Source of the DNA: Chionoecetes opilio | Lineage: Eukaryota; Arthropoda; Malacostraca; Decapoda; Majidae | Reading direction: 5' to 3' | DNA length: 64,000 bases | Assembly: GCA_016584305.1 (NCBI GenBank) | Contig: JACEEZ010007144.1 | Location: 38,112-102,111, forward strand | Shown: in pieces, positions 10,330 through 20,920 of the stretch | Position numbering within the stretch: position 1 is the stretch's first letter | How the letters are laid out: each line of letters begins with the position of its first letter | The notes under the pieces: model-generated | Told to the model about the DNA's origin: nothing | What the model saw: the letters and a program-made list of their open reading frames with translations, nothing else | The model's database searches: none | Made by a program: the position numbers and the translations under genes

Positions 10330-11565
10330 GAATAGAATATGAAAGGGCATGGGAAGAGTATAAGAGTAAGCAAAAGGAGGTGAAATGTTTGGTGAGGAAG
10401 GCAAGAGTGAATGAAGAGAGAAAAGTGGTCAGAGAACTTAGGGAAAAAGGTGAGGAAGGAGGTAGGGAATGGTATAAGTTCTTGAGAGGAGAAGAGAGTA
10501 AGCATACAGGAAATGTAGAAGAACTAGTGGTGAATGGCAGGTCACTAAGGGAGAAAAAGGAATGGCCAGAGCTGTTTGAAGACTTCTGGAAAGATATTGG
10601 AGGTGTGAATGAGCCTGATAGTGACTTAGGGAACGTCACCTTAGGGAGGAAAATAGAGGAAATAATGGATGAAGAAATTAGAATGGATGAGATTGAAGGG
10701 TATGTAAGTAAACTGAAAAATGGAAAGGCCCCTGGAATGGACGGTATCCCGTATGAATTATATAGAGAGGGTGGTGAGGGAGTAATTGAGGAAATGCATG
10801 AGTTGTTTGGACATATGGAGAGAGGAAAGGGTGCCTGGTGCCTGGAATGACAGCAGAGTGACTCTCATACATAAGGGAGGACACACGAGTAGGAAAGAGA
10901 TTAAGAATTACAGGCCAATAGCGGTGTGTGACGCGGTATGTAAGACTTTCTGTGGTGTAATGAATGAAAGACTAGGTGAAGTTGTGGAAAGAAATAAGGT
11001 GATGGGTGAAGAACAGAATGGATTCATAAAAGACAGGAGTGGTGAGGACAATATGTTTGTAGTGAATGAAGTGATTGAGAGAACAAGGAAGGATGGAAGA
11101 AAGAAATATCTAGCTTTTCTAGATATTGAGAAAGCGTATGACAGAGTTGATAGGAGAATGCTATGTAAGGTATTCGAGACGATTGGCATGTGTGAAAAGG
11201 TTGTTAAAATAAAAGCAGTATGTATGAGAACACACAGGCCAGGTTCAGTATGGGTGACCTCGAGACTGGATGGGTAAGTAAGAGAGGAATAAGACAGGGC
11301 TGTGTCCTTTCTCCTCTACTTTTTGGATTATATGTTGAGGAAATGGCAGTGAGAGTGAAGCGTACAGGTCTGGGTTGTGAAATTGGAGATGAAGTGTTGA
11401 GTGTACTGATGTATGCAGATGATGTGGTGATCCTTAGTGAAAACCACAATGAGCTACAAGAGATGCTGAATGCTGTGACTGAGTATGGAAGGGACTTCAA
11501 CGTTAGGCTCAGTAAGGAGGAAAAAGTCAGTGTTGGTGGTGAATGGGGATGACTCTGATGATGAC
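10330..11565 (+). pseudogene. LINE ORF2 reverse transcriptase, frameshifted
   Basis: The classical non-LTR RT blocks appear in order but in shifting frames. KLKNGKAPGMDGIPYELY lies near 10710-10765, WNDSRVTLIHKGG near 10840-10880 and NYRPIAVCDAVCK near 10908-10945. EEQNGFIKDRS is near 11010, the first catalytic block AFLDIEKAYDRV near 11114-11150, GIRQGCVLSPLLF near 11285-11325 and the catalytic YADD box (LMYADDVVILSE) near 11408-11445. All catalytic aspartates are present. Two to three single-base frameshifts interrupt it, near 10830 and 11215-11275 and again after 11550. Confidence 0.85.
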
Positions 11566-12631
11566 AGGATTTGGATGGTGGGGTGGGAATGAAATAAAGA
11601 GAACGAAAGAGTACAAGTATCTGGGTATTTGGTTGGATGAAAGGCTGTGAGAAACTAAACATGAGAGGATAGCTAGAGCCAACCAGTGGGTTGGAAGGCT
11701 AGGCAGTGTGGCAAGATGTCGGGCCAACAAGTATGAAGTGGTGAGAGGACTATGGAAGGGTGTGGCAGTCCCTAGCATTATGTATGGCCTGGAAACAATG
11801 GTGTGGTCTAGGAAGGAGTTGGACAGATTGGAAGTAACACAGAACAAAGCAGGCAGAATAGCATTAGGAGCCAATAGGTATGTGGCAGTGGAAGCGATTA
11901 GAGGAGACATGGGATGGAGCACGTTCAGAGAGAGGATAGCAAAGGCAGGACTGAGGTACAGAGCTAGACTGCAACGAATGGATGACAGCAAATGGGCAAG
12001 CAAGGTTTGGGACTGGAATATGTATGGGAAGTGGATGAAAGACTCAGTAAAAGTGGAAAGATGGACAGGTGAACTGGGAATGTTTGTGACAGGAGTGATG
12101 AGACATAGGAGTATGGCTGTATGCAAAAAGGAAATAAATAGGAGAGTGGAAGAGAAAGGGAAAGAAGAATGGCTGAGGGGAATGAGTGAGAAATCAACAC
12201 TGGAATGGTACAGGAGAAAGGACCAGCCACGGTATGAAAGGTTCTATGATGGTGGCTATGGAGGGGACCTACTCTTCAGAGCCAGGACAAAGTCGCTGGA
12301 GGTAAATAGTCGTATGTACAGATGGAAGAATGATGGCAGCAAGGTGTGTGAGATGTGTGTGACAGGAGTGGATGAAACCGTGGAGCACTTGATGCTGGAA
12401 TGTAAACGGTATGAGTATGCTAGAACACAGATGTTGGAGGTAGTGGTAGGAGAGGTCGGAGTGGAAGAATGGCGAGAGATGAGAGACAGGAGAGTGGAGA
12501 TGGAGTACCTGCTGGGGTTGTGTTTTGAGTGGAGGAGTGACAGTCGTGTGATTGAGAGTGTAAAAGAATTCTTGGAGAACTCTTGGAGAGCACGTAGGAG
12601 AGAGCATGAGAGGCAGGGGGCCCCTCAGTGA
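11566..12631 (+). pseudogene. LINE ORF2 C-terminal region with CCHC knuckle
   Basis: Continues ORF2 after one shift: the thumb motif EYKYLGIWLDERL reads near 11610-11650, then a stop. An open segment then runs from 11708 to the TGA at 12629-12631 (307 residues). It carries the conserved GLETMVW and LEVTQNKAGRIALG blocks and, near the end, a CCHC zinc knuckle: CEMC, nine residues, His, four residues, Cys. Such knuckles are typical of ORF2 C-termini. The long open frame shows this end is the least damaged part. Confidence 0.8.
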
Positions 12632-12808
12632 TGGGGGACCCCTTATGAATGTGATGCAGAGAGAGGAAGGAGGGGAAAAAGAAATCCCTAGTTTTGCTTC
12701 CCCCTTTTGCTTCTCTCCCAACAGATTACGTGTGTGGGAGAACGCCGGACCCAAGGCTTCACTGACAGCATCTTTTGGCTGACTCCCAAATCAAGATCAA
12801 GATCAAGG
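12632..12808 (+). other. LINE 3' UTR and repeat tail
   Basis: Directly after the ORF2 stop a GC-rich inverted repeat (GGGGGCCCCTCAGTGATGGG then GGACCCC) can form a hairpin. The unit ends in AAATCAAGATCAAGATCAAG, the short tandem tail typical of CR1/L2-like LINE 3' ends. Confidence 0.6.
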
Positions 12809-13456
12809 CAAATGGCAGCAGTCTAGATTACTGTTGTTTATCCCCGAATATCTCCTTTATCATAATGGCGTGAGTATAATGCATGGTTCACAATACTACT
12901 GCTGCCTCGGGGGACCCATTGATGGGGTTGATAATAACGGCAAGGGGCAAATAAGGGAGATCATGGAGGAAGAAATAGGACAGGTGGAGGCCGCCGCCTG
13001 TTTTGGGGGAGGAATAATGGAATATTCACCACAGAGAAATATTGGATTATATTACTCGTGTGTGTGTGACTTGGGGTAATTATAAGTCTTATTTAAGTGT
13101 TTATTGCCATTCATTGCTTGTCGGTCACTTATTCAGCCTGTCAGTCAAGGTTTATTCAGTTATTCATCCATGCAGTCGTGTGTCTGTATGTACGTAACAG
13201 TTACCATAACATCAATACTCCTCGCCTGATGTAGCTTTAAGTCTAATAACAACCAATGTTTTTGTTTTATATGCGGTGTGAATGACATGCAGGTTTTATC
13301 TTTACGCCGCGGCTAGAGGTACGGCGGCGGGCGTGTTCCGGTGCTAAAGACACGGCGGCGCCAAAATGAACGTCGAAGCAAACTTAGTAAAATTCTAGAC
13401 TCCTTTCCCGCCCTTATTAGTGGGGTTTTTACCTCCAGACCTTCACAAAGAAAAAA
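12809..13456. other. spacer
   Basis: No gene is seen. Positions 13391-13445 match the FB-1 terminal arm (ttctagactcctttcccgcc, then cttattagtggggttt). Confidence 0.5.
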
Positions 13457-14704
13457 AAAGTAAATTTCTAGCGTTTTGCACATACTCTCCCCATTCCCCC
13501 AAACAAGCTTTGGGGACCTGTGGGTTGCGGGACCCACCCGCAACCCCGAAATGCGGGGTTTTAGGGTGGGGAACAAATAATGCGTCGAAAACACGTATTT
13601 TTGGAGTTATGTAGGAGTAAAAACTCAGGTAAATTTTTACGATGGCACCAAACTTCCCTACACAATTGGGAGCATGGTTTTGTTTACCTTATTGTATTCT
13701 AAGAGACATTTTCTCCTTGAGCTTTCCGTCGCAAATCAATAGTTTCGGAGATATAGAACATTTTAGGTGGGGGGAGGAATATGTCTCCTTATTTACAAAA
13801 TGCCTTCCTCTTCCTCTTCTTGTAACCTGTATCGCTTTTGTTTCGGAGGCGCCACCGTGCTACCTTACCTAACCTTACCTTACCTAACCTAACCTAACCT
13901 AACCTGAACCTTACCTTACCTTACCTTGCCTAACATTGCCTAACCTAACCTAACGTAACCTTACCTTACCTAACCTTTAACCTCCTAACTGGCTCCAATA
14001 ATAAAAAAGTTTAATAAAATCCCAAACAAAAGCGATACAGGTCACAAGAAGAGGAAGAGGGAGGCATTTTCTAAACAAGGAGACATATTCCTCCCCCCAC
14101 CTAAAATGTTCTATATATTCCCGAAACTATTGATTGCGACGGAAAGCTCAGAGAAAATGTCTCTTAGAATACAATGAGGTAAACAAAAACCATGCTCCCA
14201 AATGTGTAGGGAAGTTTGGTGCCATTGTAAAAATTATACCAAAATTCCCTAGATCTAGGTAATTTTCCCTAGATATGGGAAATTACCTAACCTCCAAGCG
14301 GGGGGGCTCCGCCCCCTCGTAATCAAACCTAACCAAACAAATTTAACCTACCTCCTAGCGGGAGGCTCTGCCCCTTGAACCCGATAATCTAACCTAACCT
14401 AATGTGGGGCCTCGATAACCTCTTTAACCAATGTTTTGTTTCCTAACTTCTTAAGTGGGAGGGGTGGGATGGGCTCGATACTCCGGTCATTCTGTTTGTG
14501 AGGATCGTCAGGTCCACACGTTTCTGGACTATAAGAAATCCCATCAATTTTCCCTAGATATAGGGAATCTTTACGCCACCCATAACTCAATAACTATGTG
14601 GTAGCAACGCATATTTTGTACCTCAGCTAAATATCCCGCATTCCCCCAAGGTCCTCAAGCTTATTTTGGGGAGGGGGGTGAATGGGTAATACACTAGAAT
14701 AATA
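13457..14704. mobile_element. FB-2 foldback element with a nested foldback inside
   Basis: Outer arms: GTAAATTTCTAGCG at 13458 and its inverted counterpart near 14690-14704, with CATACTCTCCCC and CCCCAAACAAGCTTTGGGG blocks on the left and CTCAAGCTTATTTTGGGG on the right. Inside, 13633-13845 and 14025-14237 are inverted copies of about 205 bp (for example TTTAGGTGGGGGGAGGAATA on the left, its complement on the right). The loop between them holds CCTAA-rich DNA. Comparison with the copy at 19990 suggests the inner element split the phrase tgtaggagccaaaattccct. No coding capacity. Confidence 0.7.
13855..13985 (+). repeat. degenerate CCTAA (TTAGG-like) tract
   Basis: Alternating CCTAA and CCTTA pentamers matching the arthropod telomere repeat in degenerate form. 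It lies in the loop of a foldback element, so it is more likely transposon sequence than an old chromosome end. Shorter tracts lie near 14380, 17700, 19860, 20150-20230, 20570-20620, 33430, 33500 and 50445. Confidence 0.8.
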
Positions 14705-15122
14705 CCCCAAAAAAAAATACTAACCTACTGGTAAGATTCGTTCTTTCTCGCCCTGGTCTCGATAGGAGGTTATGGTAAGGTTAGGTTAGGTATTAGTGAG
14801 ATTAGGTTATCAATCAATCATTGGGGGCATACGCCGGGGGGCGCGTCGCCCCGACCACTACAACGCCACTCCCGGGGGTCACCATGCGTGAGTCCCCATG
14901 CAGGCTCCTTTCCCATACCAAACAGCTCTCGACAAGAAACATCAACTTGCCCCAGCCACGAGCCTTGTGGGCGCCCCCTTGGCCTCCTCCACGCCGGATT
15001 GTCTCTTACAGATACAACCCGATGGGAAGGATCGGTTACAGGTTAGCGTGCCACATGCCCATATAGCCGAAGTTGGCGTTGACAGACTATGCAGGTAATA
15101 GGCCTCAATTCAGTCTCACGGT

Positions 15123-15856
15123 CAGGGATGTCAATTTTCTGCGGATTCGCGTATTTCCGAGTATTTTATTGCCAGCTGGGTCATTTCTGTGAATCGTGTA
15201 GATTCGGGTTTAATTTTTTTTTGGGGGGGGTGTACATAGTTGCCTAGCCCACAGCCGAACCTGACCCTGGCCACTGATCCAGCACAGACCATAAAACATT
15301 TTTTAGCTGCCTAGCGGGAAGTTAATACTAGGCTGCCGATATCTCCTGACTCCACTGCTACAAGTTTGCTCAGGAGGCAGTATGTTGGGGTGGAATACAG
15401 CAGCCCACAGCCAGTATGTTGGGGTGGATTACAGCAGCCACAGCCAGGTGAGATAGCTCTGGTGATCCAGGGGTCTGGTATCGATTGGCACACTGCCCTC
15501 ACTGTATCAAGTTTGCAGGCTCCAGGCCTGGAGAGTTCAATGCAGGGATGTCACAGCAGGAGGCAAGCCAGATTGGCCAGAGGGTATATAACTCAATATA
15601 GTATGGCCAGAGATATATACATATACACAAATTGTGGACACAAAAACAGACAAAATTGAGACCAGAAATTATTATAAATAAACCAAGGACCTCTCAGAAG
15701 CTCTCTCAGAGCATGAAATTTACAAAAAATCTCTGACCCGAACCCCCAGCTGGGAGGTTCCCTCGCTACGGTCGGTCAGCCTCGCTGTGCTCGGATGAGT
15801 TGGTCGCCCTATTATTTTATTTCAGAGTTTTTTTTCTTTTCTTGTTGACATCCCTG
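15123..15856. mobile_element. hAT-like element, 734 bp, 6-bp target duplication
   Basis: Ends are CAGGGATGTCAA and its exact complement TTGACATCCCTG. It is flanked on both sides by CACGGT (15117-15122 and 15857-15862). Removing it rejoins the LINE codons for QRLHRETEL exactly. CAGGG-type termini and 5-8 bp duplications are typical of hAT elements. It has no transposase. Internally, a 38-bp phrase containing TATGTTGGGGTGGA is repeated at about 15381 and 15414. Confidence 0.88.
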
Positions 15857-15972
15857 CACGGTGCAATCGCTGATTTGACACGTAATCATCCCAACGATAC
15901 CCCATGATTCTGCGAAGACACTTATTACCAAAGGCATCGATTCCCCTCTTCAAGTCGCTATTTAGTGTCCAT

Positions 15973-16219
15973 AGGCGTTTTCTGAGGGGGATTTCGCTTG
16001 CAAGCGAAAAAAATGTTGATTGCTCAAATTTCGCTTGCTGTTCAATCATCCAGGGAAGATGATTGCCCGACCCGCAAGAATTTGTTGTTGTTGTTGTTAT
16101 TGAGGCAGAAAGCGAAATGTTTGTTTTGGCACTATAAAATATATATGGGCACTATAAAAGTGACCGCTTGCAATCGAAATTTTTTCGCTTGCAAGTTAAA
16201 TCCCCCGCAGAAAACGCCT
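15973..16219. mobile_element. 247-bp MITE with 40-bp TIRs and CAT duplication
   Basis: Begins AGGCGTTTTCTGAGGGGGAT and ends with the complement (three mismatches over about 40 bp, including CGCTTGCAAGCG palindromes). It is flanked by CAT at 15970-15972 and 16220-16222. It interrupts the LINE codons for YGCETWTL. The internal TTG run (16081-16100) is a small microsatellite. A 3-bp duplication and these ends do not match a superfamily I can name. Confidence 0.88.
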
Positions 16220-16754
16220 CATGTCTCACAACCATAGTAAGAAATAAGACCGGGATCACAAGCGACTTGAAGATCCGGATCTTTGTCCTTCTGCACAGGT
16301 ACCGACAATGCCAAATACTCCTGCTGAGCGAGTCCATAACACCGTGGGCTATGCCAATCCGCCGTAAGACTTCTTGACGTGACCCGCCATCATTATGGAC
16401 TGCGCTACCAAGGTATATAAAACTTTCCAAGATCTCAATGTCCTCGCCGCACGCATGAACAGACTGTACTGTTTCATCTAGTAAGCCTCCAAACACCTGG
16501 ACCTTGGTCTTAAAGTAATCGTCCAGACCCATTTTTTTCCGCCTAATTATGTTGAATGTACATTCAAAACACCTAATCCACCAAAAATAATTGATTTCCA
16601 GGCCTTATTTCCGTAAAACATGACTTTTGTAAAAAGCGCGCGAAAAAAAAATCTTCCCTCCAACAGGGCTACGACTGTTATTGATGACGTCAGAAGAGTG
16701 ACGCCCACGGAGGCTCCAATGTAAACATCTGTCTGACACCTGTCGGCAAATGTT

Positions 16755-16998
16755 ATGATGAGCGATTGTACTTCGGTGTCAGACAGTGAATCTGTCGCTG
16801 TGACAGATCTAGAGTACGATGCTCAATCTGAGACCGAAAGAAATGACGCTGGTCGTGTAGTATATGAGGAAAACGAACCTCAGATAGTCATGGGATCCAA
16901 CCCTATATGTTTGAGCCCGAGTACGAAGTGGATGAACAGGTGTTAGCAGAGCCTGAGGTTCAGCAGGAGGACCTGGCACTTCTCCAAAACATGGATTG
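16755..16998 (+). pseudogene. exon-like acidic ORF inside the TTAA element
   Basis: From the ATG pair at 16755-16760 it encodes a Ser/Asp/Glu-rich N-terminus (MMSDCTSVSDSESVAVTDLE). With one frameshift near 16905 it continues as PYMFEPEYEVDEQ, then QQEDLALLQNMDW, and stops at a GGTAAGTAAGG splice-donor-like site. The PYxFEP motif after an acidic leader resembles N-termini of the YQFEP/P2X7-intracellular-domain-like proteins that are abundant in invertebrate repeat-borne genes; that is recognition by eye only. A downstream exon was not found. It could be a captured host exon or a relic of the element's own gene. Confidence 0.45.
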
Positions 16999-17149
16999 GT
17001 AAGTAAGGTAAATTTGTAAATTTGTGTGGGAATAAATAATGACTAACCTAACCTCTATCCTAACCAATCCAGGTAAAATTTTAGTTTTTTCCTGCAATTG
17101 GAATTAGATCGGAGCTTTTTGGTAAAGCTAGGTAAGGGTTTGTAATATT

Positions 17150-18000
17150 ATTTTAGGAGTCCAGAGGGGGGGGGGGTTGAAGGGGGCATCCCTCCCCCAC
17201 TTTATAATTACGTTGTAGAAGTATCTGAAGGGATATGTGAAGGCCTGTCGGATGAAAAAAAATAATAAAAATAAGGACGGAAAAGGACTCTAGAATTTTA
17301 CCAGAATTAATATCGGCAAAAGTTCCAGGTCACGCAAATAATCAGATCGACAAGTTTTAGGATGTTTATAACTACGTGCCTTGTAATGCATTGAACTACA
17401 GTAGAACTAAAAAAGGTATTATTCTAGTGTTTGCCCATACTCCCCCTCCCACAAAACGAGCTTGGGGACCTGGGGCAATGCGGTATATTTGGCTGGGGTA
17501 CAAATATGCGTCGCAAACACAGTTTTTGAGTTTGGGGTGTTGAAAAAATTCCCTAGAACTAGGAAAACTCATTGGATTTCTTCTGAGTCAAGAAATGTGT
17601 GAAGCTGCCGATCCTCACAGAATGATGACCGAAGTGTCGAGAACCCCCCCAACCCCCCGCTAGGAGGTTAGGTTATATTTGTTTAGGTTAGGGTAGGTTA
17701 TATTTGGTCAGGTTAGGTTAGGTTATCGGTGGGTCAAGCCCCATGCTAGGTTAGGTTAATTTTGGTTAGGCAAATTTCTCTAGATATAAGGAAATTACCC
17801 TAGATCTAGGGAACTTTACCCCCCTCCACAACTCTTAAATATCGTGTTGCTGATGCATAATTTGTTCTCCAACCCGAAAACCCCGCATTCCCACAGGTCC
17901 CCCAAACTTGTTTGGGGGAAGTGGGAGAGTATGGGAAACACTAGAATTTACCCTAAAAAAGCCCACTAATAAGGGCGGAAAAGGACTCTAGAATTTTTCC
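17150..18000. repeat. FB-1 and FB-2 foldback copies inside the TTAA element
   Basis: FB-1 arm 17150-17302 (ends GGACTCTAGAATTTTACC), FB-2 copy 17415-17955 (starts GGTATTATTCTAGTG, ends CACTAGAATTTACC), and a second FB-1 end 17957-17999. CCTAGATCTAGG palindromes and TTAGG-like runs (17660-17760) lie in the FB-2 loop. These are layered on the TTAA element and therefore younger than it, or were carried with it. Confidence 0.7.
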
Positions 18001-19085
18001 AACCCAAGGAAAGCATAAGCACAAGAGAGTGTGATACTGATAATACTCATGACAGGCTTATTGATTGACTTAATTACTTCCCGCTTCCTGACAGCAGATC
18101 GAGGACGTTTAGGAGTGGGAAGTCTTAGTTGCTGAGCATGAGGCTGGTGAGACTGAGAGAGAACCATGTCCATCAGGAGTCTGGCAACTTGTCACAGGCC
18201 AGGGCGGGGGTCAAGTTCTTAGCTCTTGTTTTGGTCGAAGCAAGAGTGGAGCAGGTGCCCTCCGGGTAGATTGTCGGGACCTGGAACTTTCCTTAAAATT
18301 CAATTTGGTTGATATCCTCATAGACACTTTCATCAGTTGCTGTAGCAATCCCGCTGGAAGTGATCACTACAAATCCTTGCAAATGTCAACTTCCCGTTCC
18401 ATTTGCTCTTGTCCGCCGCACAAACCTCTTCCATACATTTAACGTTGTTGTATCAGTCGGAAAGTTGTGGTAAACTTCTCTCGAAAGGCACAGCTGTCTT
18501 GCTGCACCCATAAAGGATGCATGCATTTGGCATATCGCAAAAAAAATCTATCAGAAACACCCAAAAATCTTCAAGTACTAAATTTATCTCCTGTGTTTAC
18601 GTCCTTCTGAATCTGCGGGCGGGGAGAGCGCTGCCTTTTGCTACGTCACCGACCCGTGGCGCATCGTCTGCAAACCTTGAGGAGTGTTTTGAGAACTCGG
18701 GAATTTGCAGATTTTGATTGCGGATTATTTAAAAAACGGCTGACTGGATGCAAAAAGTGACGACGTATTGTTGATATACTCGTTAATGGCTATGATTTGA
18801 TTGCATTAAATCAGGAATGATGAAATGGTCTGGACGATTACTTTAAGCCAGGAGACCTCAAGTCCCAAAGGCTTTGCATCCTCGTGCTGCGCCTCGAGAG
18901 CCATCACCAGGACTCCAGCGACTCAGCAAAGATTACTGCATCATCAGCAAAAACAAGATCAGTGATCTTGGTGTTGCCGAGGGATGCTCCATAACACTTT
19001 GATCTACAACTTTGCCCAATATCCAGTCCATACAAGTGTGAAAAGTGATGGGGCAAGGATGCACCCTTGCTCACTCCTGTATTAT

Positions 19086-19776
19086 CCCTCTCACGCACGA
19101 AAAGTTTAATAAGTTTTTCCATCCACTGCGACATCCGTCTTATGCTCCCTAAGGGGGCCCCGCGAAATGGCCATGAATGTGCGGTGAATTATTTTTTTGT
19201 TATCAATTCACCAACGTGTATTCTCTTTTCCTGGCATTATTATATATCATTGGTTTGCAAGAGATTATTCTGCCTTATGAAAGAAAAAAATAACGAAATG
19301 CAAATAAATAGCGGAATTACCGACTCCGAAAAATATTGAGTAAAGAAAATAAGAAATACTTACGTTCACACACTTCGTAGCTCGAAACTTCCTGAGTCAA
19401 CTTTTTTATGGTTTATATGCCAATAAAAGTGGATTTTATAGAGGATTCCAACGCTACCATTATAATTCTCATATGGCCAGTATGGCCAGCTCGGGACACG
19501 TTTTAAAGGGACAACAACCGCGCTCACAGGCTGCCTGCTGAGTGGAAACTGGAGACACAAGCCCTTATCATTTCACATCACTCTCACGAGAGAGTTGACA
19601 ATTAGTTTATTTTATAGGTCTAGCTTGGATCTTTGACGCAGAAAAAGTTGACGCAATTCTGATAAATACTTTATTTTTGGGGAATTTTTAACTGTTTTTT
19701 GACGCAATTCTCGTCAAAAGCTCAGATTGTAGACGGGCCCGTTTTTGACGCGATCGCGTCACCGTGCGTGAGAGGG
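19086..19776. mobile_element. TTAA-inserted element with CCCTCTCACGCACG ends, 691 bp
   Basis: Left end CCCTCTCACGCACG, right end CGTGCGTGAGAGGG, followed by TTAA at 19777-19780 and preceded by TTAT at 19082-19085 (one mutated base). Removing it rejoins LINE codons FFPVNTGV. CCC termini at TTAA are typical of piggyBac-like MITEs. No transposase. A GACGCGATCGCGTC palindrome lies close to the right end. Confidence 0.88.
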
Positions 19777-19867
19777 TTAACAGGAAAGAAGCTGGATACA
19801 CCTCCCCACACTTCACAGCACTCTCAGTCCCAGAATACAGACCAGTCATCAGAGATTAGGTTAGGTT

Positions 19868-20534
19868 AGGGGTAAATTTCTAGTGCTTGCCCATACTCTC
19901 CCCCTTCCCCCAAACAAGCTTGCGGACCTGTGGAAATGCGAGGTTTTCGGGTGGGGAGCAAAACAATGCGTCGGAAACATGTATTTTTGGATATATGTAG
20001 GAGAGCCAAAATTTCCTAGATCTAGGAAAATTTTACCTAACCTCCTAGCGGGGGGGGGGGGGGGGGGGCCTCCATCGCCCTCGACCTCCCGGTTATCTAA
20101 CCGAACCTAGCGGGGGGGGTTCTGCCTCCCTCGACTACCCAATAATCTAACCTAACCTAGCAATAATCACTCGCTAATCTAACCTAACCTAGCAATAATC
20201 ACTCGCTAATCTAACCTTACCTAATTTAACCTAACCTTCTAACACGGGGCTCCGCCCCCCTAGACTCCCGGTTACCTAATAAGATTTCACCTTACCTCTA
20301 AGTGGGAGAGGTGGGTGGGGGCTCGACACTCTGGACTAGACGACGACGTCTCTGGACTTGGAAGAAATCCAATACATTTCCCTAGATCTAGGAAATTTTT
20401 ACACACCCCCAACTCAAAAACTATGTGGTTGCGATGCATATTTTGTACCCCAGCCAAATATCACGCATTGCCCCCTGGTCCCCAAGCTTGTTTTATGGGA
20501 GAGGGGGAGTATGGGCAAACACTAAATATTACCC
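19868..20534. mobile_element. FB-2 foldback element
   Basis: Left arm starts GGTAAATTTCTAGTGCTTGC and right arm ends with the complement near 20534. Both carry CATACTC-CCC, CAAGCTTG and CCTAGATCTAGG blocks. The loop has CCTAACCTA runs, a 21-bp direct duplication (caataatcactcgctaatct near 20160 and 20194) and a G homopolymer at 20050-20068. No coding capacity. Confidence 0.7.
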
Positions 20535-20920
20535 AAATGTTTTTTTCATAGGGTAGGTTAGTTTGAGGGTTAGGTTAGGTTAGGTTAGTTTGAGAGTTAG
20601 GTTAGATTAGGTTAGTTTTATTGGTTTGATTAGGTTATTATTTGATGCTTTTACAAATGGAGTGTTTTTTTTCCCATCAAAGCGTCTAAAAAGTGTAGTT
20701 TTAGATTATTTGTTGTGGAAATTATCCACCAACCACCCTCGTAATTAGTAGACAGTGGTAGTTTTGTTCTCCCTCCCCCTGTAATGAGGGAGGGGTTGTT
20801 TGCTTCTCCGTAGGGGGAGTAGGATTGTATATATAAATATAATGGTATTGGGTAAAGTAAGGTAATTTAAGTAAATTATAAGTATTGGGATATGATAAAT
20901 ATACAATCCAGTGGTATTAA
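20535..20920. other. spacer with TTAGG-like runs
   Basis: Positions 20550-20640 hold TTAGGTTAGTTTGAG repeats. The phrase gtaatgagggaggggttgtt, then tgcttctccgtagggggag (20780-20820), recurs at 33941-33980. No gene is seen. Confidence 0.5.

Larger units (their letters stand above)
7350..12808 (+). mobile_element. near full-length LINE (APE-type non-LTR retrotransposon)
   Basis: A 5.4 kb plus-strand unit contains, in order, a 5' UTR, an ORF1 with PHD finger and SGNH esterase domains, and an ORF2 with an APE-like endonuclease, reverse transcriptase and C-terminal CCHC knuckle. A 3' UTR ends in short AATCAAG/ATCAAG repeats (12788-12808) in place of poly-A. An esterase in ORF1 is known from CR1/L2-like elements; I assign only that broad group. 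One stop interrupts ORF1 and several single-base indels break ORF2, so the copy is inactive as written. The 5' boundary is approximate, just after the neighbouring TIR. Confidence 0.88.
16514..18842. mobile_element. TTAA-inserted element, 2.33 kb
   Basis: Perfect 16-bp inverted ends (AGTAATCGTCCAGACC), flanked by TTAA at 16510-16513 and 18843-18846. Removing it rejoins the LINE codons for SWLKTKVQV. TTAA targeting is known for piggyBac and Kolobok groups. The first 170 bp match the right end of the element at 29887-30768, and the last 370 bp match its left end, so both belong to one family. The interior holds a short exon-like ORF (16755-16998) and foldback DNA (17150-18000). Confidence 0.9.
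14806..19853 (-). mobile_element. 5'-truncated LINE split by four DNA transposons
   Basis: About 1 kb of LINE ORF2 is spread over 5 kb of minus strand. In LINE order: 19853-19777 (LMTGLYSGTESAVKCG, then SFFPVNTGV), 19085-18843 (NTGVSKGCILAPSLF, then TKITDLVFADDAVIFAESLE), 16513-16220 (TKVQVFGGLLDETVQ, ESFIYLGSAVHNDGGSRQEV, then RRTKIRIFKSLVIPVL), 15972-15857 (TLNSDLKRGIDAFGN, then RRIMGYRWDDYVSNQRLH) and 15122-14818 (RETELRPITCIVCQRQLRLY, then RRPRGRPQGSWLGQ, stop at 14818-14820). A TGAT-repeat tail follows. The joins fall inside codons and restore the frame when the insertions and one target duplication are removed. The RT catalytic FADD box is kept, with a frameshift just before it. Confidence 0.9.

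Noticed and set aside
11527..12754. Minus-strand ORFs of 88-199 residues opposite LINE ORF2
   Set aside because: Shadows of the plus-strand RT and C-terminal region; no motifs of their own.
13855..13985. A true internal telomere or chromosome-fusion scar
   Set aside because: The pentamers are degenerate and sit in the loop of a foldback element seen elsewhere in the window.
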